Source: Gigaspora margarita
Taxonomy: Eukaryota; Glomeromycota; Glomeromycetes; Diversisporales; Gigasporaceae
Reading direction: 5' to 3'
Assembly: GCA_009809945.1 (NCBI GenBank)
Contig: WTPW01001011.1
Span: forward strand, 31,954 to 95,953
DNA: 64,000 bases
This document shows, one piece after another, positions 34,401 through 47,070 of the stretch (within the stretch, counting starts at the first letter, position 1; every line of letters begins with the position of its first letter). The notes under the pieces are model-generated. The model saw only the letters and a program-made list of their open reading frames with translations, did no database searches and was not told where the DNA came from. The position numbers were made by a program, and so were the translations under genes.

Positions 34401-34706
34401 TATGGATAACCCAATAAATTATATTATCCAAAATCTTTCTGTAATTCAAAAATACCAAATTTTCTTCTATTTCAACAACTATCAATTAAATATTTATGAA
34501 CTTAATTATTTAAACTACTACATTAATAAAATAATTTTATTACTTTAAATATTTACATAGAGAACATATTTTTTAAACTTAATGTTCTCAAAAAAAATTT
34601 AATAGAGAATATCTTAAATTTTGTAAATGTTCTCAAATTAAAAGTGATGTTCTTATGAGAATATGAGAATATAAGATTTCCAACACTAGTTGTGCCCATG
34701 GGATAA

Positions 34707-34842
34707 ACTAGTTATTTTATGAATATCAGTAAATATAGTATATTCCACAGAATAATAGTAAACCACATGGTCTTCGGCCATGTAATTTTACTATTATTCT
34801 ATAGAATACACCATGTTCACCAATATCCATTAAATAACAAGT
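34707..34842. mobile_element. Palindromic MITE, about 136 bp
   Basis: The arms beginning CTAGTTATTTTATGAATAT and ending AAATAACAAG pair through to the central hairpin ACATGGTCTTCGGCCATGT. No ORF and no certain duplication. Confidence 0.65.
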
Positions 34843-34912
34843 ATGTATTTGCTAATATATTCACTATTTTTTATCAATATCATGTTTTTTATCTATTGTG
34901 GAACAATTGTTT

Positions 34913-35003
34913 TTGCACTTGCGCTTGCATTTGTTCTTGCACTTGTGCTTACATTTGTTCTTGCACTTGCGCTTGCATTTGTTCTTGCACTTGCACTTGT
35001 TCT
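34913..35003 (+). repeat. Minisatellite CTTGCACTTG-type, about 30-bp unit
   Basis: Three units of TTGTTCTTGCACTTGCGCTT-like sequence. Open frames across it (34719-35006 and 34843-35025) are produced by the repeat and are not taken as genes. Confidence 0.75.
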
Positions 35004-35164
35004 TAAATTTGAGACCATTGTATAAACCGCTTTCCAATTAGTGAAATATTTGATTAACTTTTTTTAGCTATTTTTCACTCAAAATAGTTTGTATTTATTA
35101 AGTAATCAAATAACAGAAGCGAATTTGGAAAATTTACATTTCACGATTTTAAAAGAGTTGTTTA

Positions 35165-35400
35165 AGGTATTAAAAACATTGATATAAGCCTTATTTTGGT
35201 GTGACCACATTAGAATACTTGATTGGAGTGGAATAGAGCATTAAAAAGCGTTGATATAAGCCTTATTTTGGTGTGATTACGTTATGAACACTTGATTGGC
35301 CAGTGGAATAGACAGACATTTTGTGCTTTAATATAAACCTTATATTGGTGCGACATGTTACAATATTTGATTGGACAGTCGAACAGAGTGACATTTGTGT
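35165..35400. repeat. Tandem repeat, about 80-bp unit, three copies
   Basis: Each unit carries GATATAAGCCTTATTTTGGT and then CTTGATTGG followed by GTGGAATAGA (near 35175, 35255 and 35330, the last more diverged). Confidence 0.75.
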
Positions 35401-35584
35401 AAATAAATCATTTTTTCCACTTTTATATATCTAAAATTTTTCAAATCCACAGTCAAGCAAAAATTTCATTTCTACTATTGAAGCAATTGGGCCTCAGAGA
35501 AATAATATAGTGCAGGGACTTGCATTAAATGGTTTAGGGTCCACATACTCCCTCTCTTGAAAGCATGTTATATATTTCATTTAT

Positions 35585-36205
35585 TTTTTTTATAAAAACA
35601 CTATCAAAGAGGGTACGATCATCAAATTATCATTGTTTGTAGTGAGGAGAGAAAGATCACACAGGCTTCCTATAGTTTGGTCCAGAACTACAAGATGAGA
35701 AATAGTTTGAATATATTCAACTCACTTGTTTGTTATTATACTTCTTTTCTTTTTTTTCAATAATTATATAAAATTTTTATCTATAACTTTAGACGATAAG
35801 GCCTCTGACTTTACATATATATTTTTTACTCTTATAAAAATACTGCTGTGAGGGTGCAATCATCAAATTATCATTGTCTGTAGTAAGGAGAAAAAGCTCA
35901 CACAGGCTTCCTACGATTTAGTCCAGAACTACAAGATGAGAAATAGTTTGAATGTATCCACTTCACTTGTTTGTTATTATATTTCATTTCTTTTTTTCAA
36001 TAATTATATAAAAATTTTATCTATAACTTTAGATGATAAGGCCTCTGACTTTATATATATATTTTTTACTCTTATAAAAATGCTGCTTTGAGGGCGTGAT
36101 CGTCAAATTATCATTGTCTGTAGTGAGAAGAGGAAGATCATACAGGCTTCCTACGGTTTAGTCCAGAACTACAAAACAAGAAATAGTTTGAATATATCCA
36201 CCTCA
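35585..36205. repeat. Tandem repeat, about 240-bp unit
   Basis: ATCAAATTATCATTG recurs at 35621, 35862 and (variant) 36102. Each is followed by CACAGGCTTCCTA, CCAGAACTACAA and GAAATAGTTTGAA. AAGGCCTCTGACTTTA separates units. A weak single relative (AAGGCCTTTGAC then GTCCAGTACTTTAG) occurs at 39250-39340. No coding sense was recognised. Confidence 0.8.
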
Positions 36206-36581
36206 AAATTTACATAAACTTTTATATTATTTATAACTTAGATTGCTCTCAAGTATCAATCTCAAAATGTTTTTATTGTTTTTTGGGCTTCCTGATTTTT
36301 TTATTTTCCAAAAAAAATTTTAAAGTAATAATTATTAATGTCGAAAATGAAAATTTATGCCAAAGTTGCTTGAGTGATATCTTTGAATACTCAATTGATT
36401 ATAAAATTATCCAAGGCAGATATAAAAAAAGGTGTTTTGTTATAAAAAGTTTTTTATTAACTTAAATGAAAAAAATGGTTATATAATAAACTTTAATTTA
36501 TTCACTGACACTTTTAAATTATCTAGAGCAAGTATAGTAACATGATTATGTATATATACTTAAAAATATTTAATGATCCTT

Positions 36582-37418
36582 GATATTTTTATATCTTCTA
36601 GCAATATTTTCACAACATCAATCTGGTTAATATTAATAATTTTTTTATTTTAATTCTACAAGCATGTAAAATTAAAAAATTTTTATTGAATTTGACCTTG
36701 TAGGTATTGCGAAAATTTTAAAAAAGTATTAAAAATCTTGAAAATTAAAAAAAGGCTACAATTATAATTTTTTATTATTTAAATGAACATATCTCGATAC
36801 ATACTAGGTCAAATTCGATGAAATTTTTTTATTTTAATTCTATAGATTTGTAGAATTAAATTAAAAAGAATTTGATTGAGTAGTTATTAAGAGATAATTA
36901 CAATTTTTTCTTTTACAAGAGATATTAAACTTTGAACGAAGATTTTTCAGTGATTACCTGATCAAATTTGATGAAATTTTTTATATAATTCTAAATGTTT
37001 GTGAATTTAAAATAAAAATTTTTATCTAATTTGATCAGGTAGTTGCTAAGAAATCTTTGTTCAAAGTTTAATATCTCTTGTAAAAGAAAAAATGTACTTT
37101 TTTTTTAACTTAAAGTGATTATATCTCGATAGCTACACAATCAAATTCAATAAAAATTTTTATTTAATTCTACAAATTTATAGAATTAAATAAACCAATT
37201 TTCACTGAATTTGGTCTAGTAGTTATTAAGATATTTTCATTTAAATACAAAAATCATAATTGTAGCTTTCAAGATTTCCAATGCTTTTTAAAACTTTAGT
37301 TGAAGTTTTCTTTTTGTTTTAATTTATATGCTTGTAGAATTAAAATAAAAAAATTATTAATATTAATAAGATAGTTGTCAAGAAACAATCGCTAGAAGAT
37401 GATATAAAAAAAATATCA
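36582..37418. repeat. Large imperfect palindrome, about 840 bp
   Basis: Arms meet near 37000 around TGATCAAATTTGATGAAATT. Outer ends GATATTTTTATATC and GATATAAAAAAAATATC pair, as do CTTCTAGCAAT and GCTAGAAG. Within each arm the motif TTTAATTCTAYARR...TGTAGAATTAAA recurs. Probably a foldback MITE, without certain target duplication. Confidence 0.7.
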
Positions 37419-37429
37419 AATATTTTTTT

Positions 37430-39800
37430 ACATATATTGTGAAAGTGTGAACCAATTGTGGAAAGCTAAACTATACATCTAACTAATCTAACTAACTAAA
37501 AATACTATCTAACAATCGGTCAAGACTTCTAGTTCCTCGAATTGGCAGACAGAAGGAGGCGAGAAAAATTTGGACTAGGTCTAGAGGTTCAGAGAGTCTT
37601 GGTATGGTGATATTGGAAGCTAAGATAAGTATTTCAGTCTAATTTTTCTTTTTTTTGCTCTTAAATTCGAGTATTTATTCTCTACTAATTTCTTTAGTCT
37701 ATCCTAGCTGCAGCTTATGGGATTTGAATATTGAATTTTTCAATAGATAGAGTTTGAAATATTCACTTCAATTGTGAACTTCGTTCATGATATCATGTAT
37801 TTAACTCTGATTAGGCTCAATGAAATTTCAATAGCAGCTAGAGGTGGTCAGAAACTGAAATCACAGGGTTGAATAGTACAAAGTTATGAGGATCAATTGT
37901 CAATAAGGTTCAATCATGGGAATTGAGTATTGTTCAATAGACAAGGTAATCAATCTTTAATCTATGTGTAGTTTTTTATAAATATAGTATGATTAATAGT
38001 GTCACAGTTGAATTCATTACCCCAGAATTTTGTAGTACCGATTGGAACCTGGAAATGGAGTGATCAGGTTTGCATAAAATTAATTAAAAGTCTAAATATT
38101 GATTGCATAATTGATGGATAAATTATATAATCATCAATACTAATGTAAATTAGTAATTAATATATAAGAGGAAGTGTCTAGCGATTAGCAATAGCTTGGA
38201 ATATAATTAGTTTTTTAGCTTTAGCATCTCTTCTGGCAATAAAATAACTTTGTATTAACATCATAATATCTTCTAAGTGAATAAACTGTATTTGAGTGAA
38301 CATATTAGATAATAGTACCTGAACGAAACGTCACCCATTGATTGTATTGCCAAGCGAGTAATGTTTGATAGCAAAACCCTATGAATACATGGTAGTCTAA
38401 GTGACTATATGACAATAGATTGTGTACTAATTCTCTCTTTTACTTTTTTCTATTTTATTAATAACAGTTTTGGGATTTCACCAATAGTTACAGAACAAAA
38501 AGATTACTACAATAAACAGTTTATTACAAGGAATTTTACAACAAAGAGAAGAATTGTTTTAGAGAACTAACTTCTACTATATATGATTTTAAAGTTTTTA
38601 GAACTCAAACTAGAAGTGAGTTTTTCTTATTTCAAGATGAGCTTTGGGCTCTTATATACTTTCTTTTACTGTCTAAAAAATGATACAAAAGAATCTTTTC
38701 TTACAATTTGTATGAAGCTTTTTACTCTTAGGATTTTTAAGTATCTTTCTATACTAAAAACTCTTTCTATATTTAAAATATTTAAGTATCTTTCAATACT
38801 TTAAATTCTTAAGTATGCTTTAATACTTTTGCTACTTAAGTATCTTTTGATACTTTAATCCTTTTGGTTTGTAACTTGTTGATCTATCACTAAAAACAGC
38901 TAATTGTAAAATAAAAATAGAAATTTAGCACCCGATTTTGGTTTTCGCTATGCTATTCGAATTTGCTCTTCACAATATGCATGTTCACATTACTATAGTC
39001 ACTCTGAATAATTTGACACTTTTTGATCCATTGATTGAGACATTTAAGAGTAATCTTAATCTGATTTTATATAAAGCTTTGAATTTCAATTTATCTTATC
39101 CAATTAATGATATGCAGAGATAAATTGGCCAAAATAATACATTTTTATTTTTTAATACATATCAGCTTGTTCAAGATTATATTGCATTGATAGATTGACT
39201 ATTTGTTTATAGGTATACATAGTTATGCAAAAAAATTTTGTTTATAATAAGGCCTTTGACTATATGTATTGTGTGTCTGAAAGAATATAATCATTATTTC
39301 TGGTAGTCCAGTACTTTAGCTTAGATAGTTTTTCAGTTCGCAAAAAACAATAGCTAGTAATTTCTTGGATTACATAAATATAATTTCTTAATTTTTTCTA
39401 TTTTTCTTTTGTTAATTGAAAATAAGACAGGAACAGTCGACTCTTTCTATACCAAACAAATATAAATTTTTAAAATTTTTAGTTTGTTCATTATAAAGAG
39501 AATTAACTATACTTAATATGTAAATAGAGTATATTACAGTAATTTAAAAGTGTGTAAGATTAACGAGGTTTATAAAATTTAGTAAAAATCTCTTTAACAA
39601 TAAGAAACATTTCTATTATTATTATTTTAAAATACTATTTAACATAGATTATAAAAAAAATGCTTTTTTTATTTAAATAATTTTTTATAAACCATATAGT
39701 ATTAAAAAAAAAAACAACATATACAAATAAAAGAAAAATAAAAAATATATATACAAATAAAAAAAATAAAAAAATATAAATAAAAAATATATAAATTTTG
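37430..39800. other. Long stretch without a recognisable gene
   Basis: The 37500-38420 part is less AT-rich and may hold a decayed coding sequence, but no family was recognised. A minisatellite of TTAAGTATCTTTCAATACTT units lies at 38735-38865. Short frames at 38583-38804 and 38938-39123 are not supported by motifs. ACAGTCGACTCT at about 39434 followed by AAGAGAATTAACT resembles pogo-type ends. Confidence 0.45.
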
Positions 39801-39809
39801 ACTAGTTAA

Positions 39810-40520
39810 ATTGACATCCTAAACCTGTGCTTCTGCAAAAGACATAAGCAGGCCTTTGCCTCTGTAAGGGTGTAAAAAGACTAAAAACATGTTCAATTCT
39901 TCTTCACGAATTTTATGTGCTTTAAATAGAAGCAATGAGTAATCATTAACTGATAATTTGTTTGATGTATTAGCAGTAGTATGTTGTACTGTAGGAGATT
40001 ATGTGCTCCTTGGGTCTTATATAGCTCATAGACCCTTTTAGCAGATTTCTATACATATTTAAATGCTTTTTCAGTACATTTTTCTTTTATAAAGCACCGA
40101 GAATTTCTATTTTACCTTCTCTCTTCTAAATACTTATCTAAAAATAATAATATTCAAGAAAAAAGATTTGATCAAGATGAGATTTATAGATCTTAACTTG
40201 AATATATATGACTCTATATTCTAAATGCTCATCTAAGAAATAATAATATTCAAGAAGGGTGATTTGGTCAAGATGAGATTTACAGATCTTATCTCGAATA
40301 TATATAATTCTATCTTCCTATTTATCCCCACTATATCTTTTAATGGACAATCAGAAATATCCTTTATTCTATTATTCTCTGGAAGTAAAGCTAGCTGAGC
40401 TTTTTTTATAGAAGTTGTAGTAATATCTTCACCAAATAAGATATCTTTATTTTGACCTTCTTTATTGTAACATTCAATAGTTGTAGGGGTTATACAAATT
40501 TTGGAAACTTGTGTATTGTT
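39810..40520 (-). pseudogene. Decayed unidentified coding remnant with internal duplication
   Basis: The minus strand keeps protein-like fragments such as KAHKIREEELNMFLVFLH and YNKEGQNKDILFGEDITT broken by stops. A segment of about 97 bp (AATAATAATATTCAAGAA, then GATCAAGATGAGATTTA) is repeated in tandem at about 40125-40315. The family is not recognised; an old transposon gene is plausible. Confidence 0.3.
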
Positions 40521-40559
40521 AAAATGTTTTCATATTTATAACTGTTAAAAAAAGATATC

Positions 40560-41850
40560 ACAGAGAGTAACATATAGTGATTTGAAAAAGTTAATCTGAA
40601 TAACTCAAAACTAGTATTTGTATCAATCATTATTTATTGACTAGACTAAGTTGATATTTAAAAATCAGCTTAGCTAGCTAAGTTAGAGTTGATCTTTCTA
40701 AATCAAGTTTCAGAAATATTAGAGATTTTCTCAGATTTTTATTTCAATCTTGCTCATATTTTATATTTATTGTTTTTCTTTTCAGAGTTATTTGGATCCT
40801 TTGATATAATATAAACTACTGGCTGGCCTAATTTAATTGGTTCCTGTAATTTTTAATATAATCAAAAATATAAAAATTAACTAAGTCAATTTTTTGAAAA
40901 ATCAGCTGACTAAGGGTATTCTCAAACAACTCCCTCAATGTGATCTGATAGTGATTGAGATAGTGCTCAATTATTACAATTGATTGTAATAATGATTGCA
41001 ATTATTGTTTGAGCAGACCACCTTTGTTCTACTGTATTATTGCTATGTTTTCAACAAACCATAACAAAAAAAAAGACAACTATCCAACAAACAAATGTAA
41101 TCCCTTCTTTGGCAACACTCCAACAAATATATGTAGTTTTAGCAATTCCAAGTATCTTTTACGGACTTAACGAATATTCATATGTTGTTTAGCAACAATT
41201 TTCACAGCTTTTTGCGTCTTTAGCTTTGAACAAGACCAATGCTAAAAATGATGAAGTATTTATTAAAAACTTTTTAAAAAAAAATAATAAATAAAAATAA
41301 CATTAGATAAAAAAAATAAATATATGGAATTGCTAAATTTGACATAAAAGTTAGAAGATAATAAAAATTAGCAAGGTTTACTCTTTGAGTCTCTTGGAAT
41401 ATTTTTTATTAGCAATAAGAGTTTCGAATATTAAAACTAATATAATAATTTTTTGACGATTGTAATTTTCGCTGAAGATCCATGAAGTAAAGCATAGTGC
41501 TTGAACAACCTCTTTTTTACTCGATTAATAAACAGTTTTGGCCAATTAGCATTAATTCTATGAAAAAAAGATGGTCTGTGCCTCTAGGCTTTTTTCAATA
41601 AAATGGCAACTCACTGGATCAGTTTGTTTGGCCTCTGACTATTTAAAATTTTATTTCCGATCAATTGATTTAGGTGCTTGAGAACACCCTAAGCCAGCTA
41701 AGTCGATAAAAGTCAACTAATACAAATCAATTACAAACATATTGATTATGATTTATATAATAAATTTATTATAACCAAGTCAGTTTCAGATTATTCAGGT
41801 TAACTATTTGAAACACTAGCTATGTCTATGATGTGTATATAAAAATAAAC
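40560..41850. other. AT-rich stretch, no gene seen
   Basis: Neither strand has a frame with domain-like content. A GATTGTAATAATGATTGCAATT dyad-rich spot is at 40960-41000. Confidence 0.45.
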
Positions 41851-42054
41851 TATAAACAAGAAAGAACAATAGTAAGATAGTAAACAAACAAATATTAAAA
41901 AAAATCAAAAAACCAAAGCCATGGAAACTTGTTAAAAGGATATATGTATCACTGATACATACATCCTTTTAACAAGTTTTCATGGATTAGGTTTCTTGAT
42001 TTTTTTTCAATATTTGTTTGTTTACTATCTTACTATTGTACTTTCTTGTTTATA
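41851..42054. mobile_element. Palindromic MITE, about 204 bp
   Basis: Near-perfect inverse arms (TATAAACAAGAAAG... CTTTCTTGTTTATA) meet at GTATCACTGATAC around 41952. No ORF. It lies 120 bp from the Tc1 element but has different ends. Confidence 0.8.
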
Positions 42055-42175
42055 ACCTTATTGCCTATCTAGTAAGATTCAATTCTATATTTTTGATATT
42101 AATAAGCCTTTGTTTATCCTTACAAGTTGAATAGCATAATTATGTTATTTAATATACTACCAATATTATTATATA

Positions 42176-43448
42176 TAGTAGTAACAAAAAATTATGACAC
42201 TTATATGATATGGTGCAGCAAATCAAAATTTTATTAAAATTTGATAAAATTTTAACTACAGCTAGTTTAAAACATACATTTGACTATCTATTGGTTAATT
42301 GTATGCCCACCCTGTTCTATAACTAAATCCAGGTGTCCATGCATAGAGGTTGCTAAATTAAAAGCACAAAGGTTTGTCAATTCAATGCTATTCCTCCTTG
42401 ATAATTAATTTAAACTAATTTTGATATTATTTCTTTTGTGTGAACCAAGGAATTCATCTTTTTTTCAACCCTTTCTTTATAATTGCCCAGAGATTATCAA
42501 TTGGGTTGAGGCCAGGGGATAAGGAAGACCAATTGAGAACTTTTGAATATTGTGCTTGTAAAAGAGCTTTTGTTGTTTTGGCAGTATGCTTAGGATTATT
42601 ATCTTGTTAAATCATCCAATTGTCTCCCAGAACCTCAGATGCTTGATCGAACAAATGGTTTGTCAAAATCTCACAATATTGTTCACTATTCATAATACCA
42701 GTAAATGCGTTAAAACCAACAATTTTCTTCTCACAAAATGCACCCCAAACATGAACCTTAAATGGATATTTCACAACTACTTGTGTTGGTACCAGTTCAC
42801 AGGCTTGTACTGAACCTTGAGAGTATTTCAGAATAGTTGAAAGGTTGCTTCATCAGAAAAATGGTGGTATTCCACCTTCTTCATTAACACTTACGTGCCC
42901 AGGAGACACAATGGATCATAGCCTCTTTTTTGAGCAGGGCATAGCATGGAACGTAACTAGGTAACCAAGGTGCTAAAGGTTCTCGAACTGTTCTTGGAGT
43001 GATATTTAGTCTGAGGTAAGTGTTGTTAATGACTTCTGTTAGTTCCTTACTTGTCGCATTTCTGTCTGGCTTCACTATTTGTCAAGATGCTTTCTTTGTT
43101 CAGGGCCAAGAAGTTGTGGACAACCTGTATGTTCACTGAGCTTGATATCACCTGTTTCAGTGAGTTGAGCAGTCCATCTATACAAAGTTTTTTGTGGGTA
43201 TCTAGTGATTTTTTGCAATTTAGAGACTTCATTATAACTGTGTCCTCACAAGAACTTAACCAAGATATGTTTTTTCTCTTCAAAAGAAGTCATTCGTAGA
43301 AAAAACAAAGATTTGTAATGTTAAAATTACTAATTTATATATCTGTAAATCATATAACAATATTATTTTATATCAGTGTAATGCAATTTGAATTTTTATT
43401 ACATGATTTCTAAAAAAAAAAAAGTGTTATAATTTTCCACCACTACTG
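42176..43448 (-). mobile_element. Tc1/mariner transposon, 1.27 kb, TA duplication
   Basis: The left end TAGTAGTAACAAAAAATTAT and the inverse of the right end (CAGTAGTGGTGGAAAATTAT) pair imperfectly over about 26 bp up to ACACT. TA flanks both (42174-42175, 43449-43450). Size, ends and the enclosed transposase all fit a full-length but decayed element. Confidence 0.85.
42454..43293 (-). pseudogene. Tc1-like transposase, decayed
   Basis: The reading begins MTSFEEKKHILVKFL and shows a helix-turn-helix region (HSYNEVSKLQKITRYPQKTL then YRWTAQL). The catalytic domain shows FSDEATFQLF (about 42855), QDNNPKHTA (about 42610) and SPGLNPIDNLW (about 42495), giving a DD34D spacing by count where Tc1 enzymes usually have DD34E. 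Several in-frame stops interrupt it (for example right after VKFL), and the middle passes through a frame change. The enzyme would cut at the TIRs and join them at TA. Confidence 0.85.
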
Positions 43449-43689
43449 TAACTTCACAGACAAGAATGTTCACAAAATTATGTGATACTATTGATAGCAT
43501 ATACTTAAAATTGAAACAGTCTACTAGCACAGCATCCACATGATTTATCTTTATTATCGACATAGCAATTGACATTTCATTTTCTGATTGATTCAATTTT
43601 ATGAAACACAGTAACTAAAATGATAATAATAATGTCAATTTTTGCTATGCCAATAAGGAAGATAAATTATGTTAGTAGATCATCTCTTT

Positions 43690-44045
43690 AAAATTTTATT
43701 TTTTATAATAACATATAGATTTTTATAATTTTCCAGATCCTCCAGAAAAATAGATATTAAAAAAAATTGCTTTCTTTTAACAAAAACCTTTATTAGCTTT
43801 AAAATTTTGTTAATAGATTTCTTGTAACTATTTTCTTAGAGAATTGGAAAAATTATAAAAATAACTTGTTATTTCTATTTTAATTTATTTTTATAATGAT
43901 ATATAATTTTTATAATTTTCTCAATTCTCTGAGAAAATAGATATTTAAAAAAAAATTACTGGTACTTTCTTTTAATAGAAGCCTTTATTAGCTTTAAAAT
44001 TTTGTTAATAAATTTTTTGTATCTATTTTTCTGAAGAATCTAATA
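43690..44045. repeat. Diverged tandem duplication, about 192-bp period
   Basis: TTTATTAGCTTTAAAATTTT occurs at about 43791 and 43983, each preceded by a GAAAATAGATATT-like segment and followed by TTGTAACTATTTTC-like sequence. Non-coding. Confidence 0.65.
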
Positions 44046-44049
44046 ATGC

Positions 44050-45857
44050 ATTAATATTGATATTAATAAATAATATATTTTATATGTAATATATAACTTT
44101 TATTAGAGAAATTTTTCTTGGATATCTATTAAACTATCTGATACTTTAATAATGTGGTATGAATAAATAATATATTTTTGTATAACATTTATTAGAGAAT
44201 TTTCTTATAAATATATATTTTATCTTGAACATAAAATTTTTTTTATATTACTTATTCATAATCGTAATAATATATAGTGAAGATTATTTATTTATCTAGC
44301 AAAACCTCAAGCAAAATTTCTCTGAATTGCTCAAATAATAATATTGTTATCATTAATAATATTAATAATATTACTTACTATATGCATTAATAATATTAAT
44401 AAAATACATATTCTACCTATAGTAAAAATTTGATAAATCTGACAAAAATTTATTTTAGAATCGATTATATTTTTGATTAATTCAATAGATTTAGTTAGAT
44501 AATTTACAGGATATCTGATATTCGCAACTATTTAAAAAATAAACCAAATAGATAGTTGTTATTTGTTAAATTTTATATAATAAACAAATAAAAATATAAC
44601 TATAATAAGAATTAAACAAGTTAGATAAACATACATATTATGTATCAGATATATCTCAATGCATATAAAAGAAAATAAAAAACAAAATTGTCTAAGCCCA
44701 AATACATTACAGTTTTTTTGTAATAGATAATGAAAAATTTAATAATATATAATATAGGCTAAACTATTTCTCTCTACAAATATTCTATTCTAATATAATA
44801 AAGCTCTTTAGTATAAAATTTATTAGCAAACTTTAAAAACAAATTATTGCCAGAGTTAAAAATCTATTTAGTCAATTCAGTTGTTAGCCAGGATCGCTGT
44901 TTATAATATATCATTTTATAAATTATTTTACTATTTGGTATACTTAAGTACACTATTTGACTATCATAGTATTTTAAAGATTCAAACAATTTCTTTTTTG
45001 TGTCATTACTAAAGCATAAGTAATAACTGTGTAGAACAGGAACTGCTCTGCCAAGTGTTCTGCGAGGATAAAGTAGTCCTAAAGGATTCTGTTAAAGCAT
45101 CTGGGACTGACCTGACTGACTAATGTATCAGAGGGCTGTACTAGTGATACAAGTAGGATTGGAAGGAAAATAGAGAGCAGAGGTAACCCCCTAGTTTGGT
45201 TACAGGTATGGCAACTAGTGTAAAACCTTCAGGAGGACTGCTTAAATTAGACAACCAAAAGTTGTACATGTGGCTAGTTGTAACCTCATATATGTAACAA
45301 ATGTCAGGGTGTCAAAGAGGACCTCTTGATTCACATGCTTGAATAAAATACTTTCCCCATAACAGAAACTTTGATATAAAAAAAATAATAATAATAAATA
45401 TTCAATTTATATACAATAAATTTTATTTGTTACTTGATATTATAATATATGCTTTTCTAAAAGATATATTTAAACTAACAATAATTAAACAAAATATTAT
45501 TTATAAATATTTTTAACTTGCTATATCAGTCATAGGACATTTCTACTTAAAATTAATCAAAATGCTGTCTATTATAAAAATTATAAAAAAAACATATGAA
45601 TTTACTATAAACTTTAAGCCAAAGATTTAAGCTAGCTTTACTAATTAACTTTAAATTAAATTTACAGACATATAGAACAAGAAAAATGAAGAAAAAATTT
45701 AGCTTAAAAACTAGGTCAAAATTTTTTTAGTTTTGCACTTCTTCAAAATTTAACTTCGTCAAAAACAAATATATTAAATCAGCAGTTATGTGTAAAATTA
45801 TGTATTGAAAAACTTTACTTAGTGGCAAAAGATAGGTTACCTTGTAAGAAAAATGGG
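44050..45857. other. Mostly AT-rich; one GC-richer island, no gene seen
   Basis: Positions 44050-45000 are AT-rich with AATAATATTAAT runs. Positions 45020-45370 are notably less AT-rich (GGACTGACCTGACTGACTAA near 45105), ending in an A-rich ATAATAATAATAAA tail at 45380. A retroposon tail is possible but no duplication or domain was found. Confidence 0.4.
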
Positions 45858-46245
45858 GTAGCTATATGCTAAAATTAAAAATTTTTGGTTTGTAATATAA
45901 AACCCCTTTTGTTTGTTTAGGTAATCTGCTTTGGGCTTCTAAGTAAACTTGTTCAGCTGGTAATTCTACTTGACTCAAAGTCAAAACGCATTTTTTTCAG
46001 ATTTTATTAAGTGAAAAATGGTTTCAAAGTTCGAAAAAAAAATTTTTTCTTTTAGAAATATTTTTTTTTCTAACTTTGAAACCATTTTCACTTAGTAAAA
46101 GGTCTGAAAAAAAACGTATTTTGACTTCAAATTGAGTAGAATTACCAGCTGAACAAGTTTACTTAGAAGCCCAAAGGAGGTTACCTTGACAAAAAAAGGG
46201 GTATTATTTTAATACCAAAAATTTTTAACTTTAGCATACAGCAAC
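45858..46245. mobile_element. Palindromic MITE, about 388 bp
   Basis: GTAGCTATATGCTAAAATTA pairs with its inverse at 46245. Further pairs are GGGCTTCTAAGTAAACTTGT and the block around TTTGAAACCATTTTCACTTA, meeting at about 46050. No ORF. Confidence 0.8.
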
Positions 46246-46317
46246 AATAAATGTTCTGCGTCATTTCACAATTTATGTCGATTTAAATTTGAAACGACAT
46301 ACGTTTGCCAAATAATG

Positions 46318-46683
46318 TTAATTTTTCGTTTTACATAAACCTGCAGACATGTTGTTCCAAAATTTCAGTCGGTGGGTCAGATTTTTTTTTAATTTACGTT
46401 CACATCTAAAGTAACACAAATTTATTTTTCCGTTTGCAAAATATGAATCAGAAAATGTGGAAATTTTTGTTTTTTTTTTCTTTACCAGGTCTATCGGTAA
46501 TTCCGAAAAATAAAGGTTATCATCGGGAAACATCGGATAAATTTATGGAAAAAAATCAAATAGCAAAAATAGAATAATTGGCTCAATTGGAACTTTAAAA
46601 AAAAATAATAATAATAAACTTTTTTTGAAAAAATTGGGACAGCGGGTTATGCAAAACGAAAAATTAACTTTGCGTGTCCTAAA
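46318..46683. repeat. MITE-like segment with TTAATTTTTCGTTTT ends
   Basis: GTTAATTTTTCGTTTTACAT at the left and CAAAACGAAAAATTAAC at the right are inverted copies. A third copy of the end (TTATTTTTCGTTTGTATTAC) lies alone at 50104-50123. A SINE/MITE border was not resolved. Confidence 0.45.
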
Positions 46684-47070
46684 CTACATTTTTATAGAAC
46701 AGAATTATCCTCGTGACCAGAGATGCTGATGAAATTAATTTCACCAATTCACTTATAGTGGTAAAATTATAGTGTTTCACCATTCCAATTTTATTTCACC
46801 AATATCCTTACCCGTGGCAATAACTGCTGCATCCGGTTGACTTTGAAAAATTTAGTTTGGTTAACGTTAACCGATTTATACTTTTTTGGGCCAACCACAA
46901 TTGTAAACAGTAAATGTCATATGGTATTTCTAATTACAAAAAATTTTTAACATTTTTTATAAATCCATATGAAAAGACTTATATGATAAATATATTTTTA
47001 TACTATATATATTTTTTGGTTATTTTCTACATTATGAAATGAATATTATTCTCAACTAAATAATTTCTAT

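Larger units (their letters stand above)
33091..34688. mobile_element. Degenerate hAT-like element with nested insertions
   Basis: The left end CAGTGTTGGAAATCT and right end AGATTTCCAACACTA are inverted, each followed by several ATGTTCTCAA words. The 8 bp outside (GTCATATC and GTTGTGCC) match at four positions, with the other four differing by transitions; this is weak support for a duplication. The interior holds a CT-rich microsatellite (33187-33310), a TATCCAGATA-rich element and a Harbinger MITE. No coding region was found. Confidence 0.5.

Noticed and set aside
34719-35025. Open frames of 95 and 60 codons rich in Cys, Ala and Leu
   Set aside because: They are produced by the CTTGCACTTG minisatellite.
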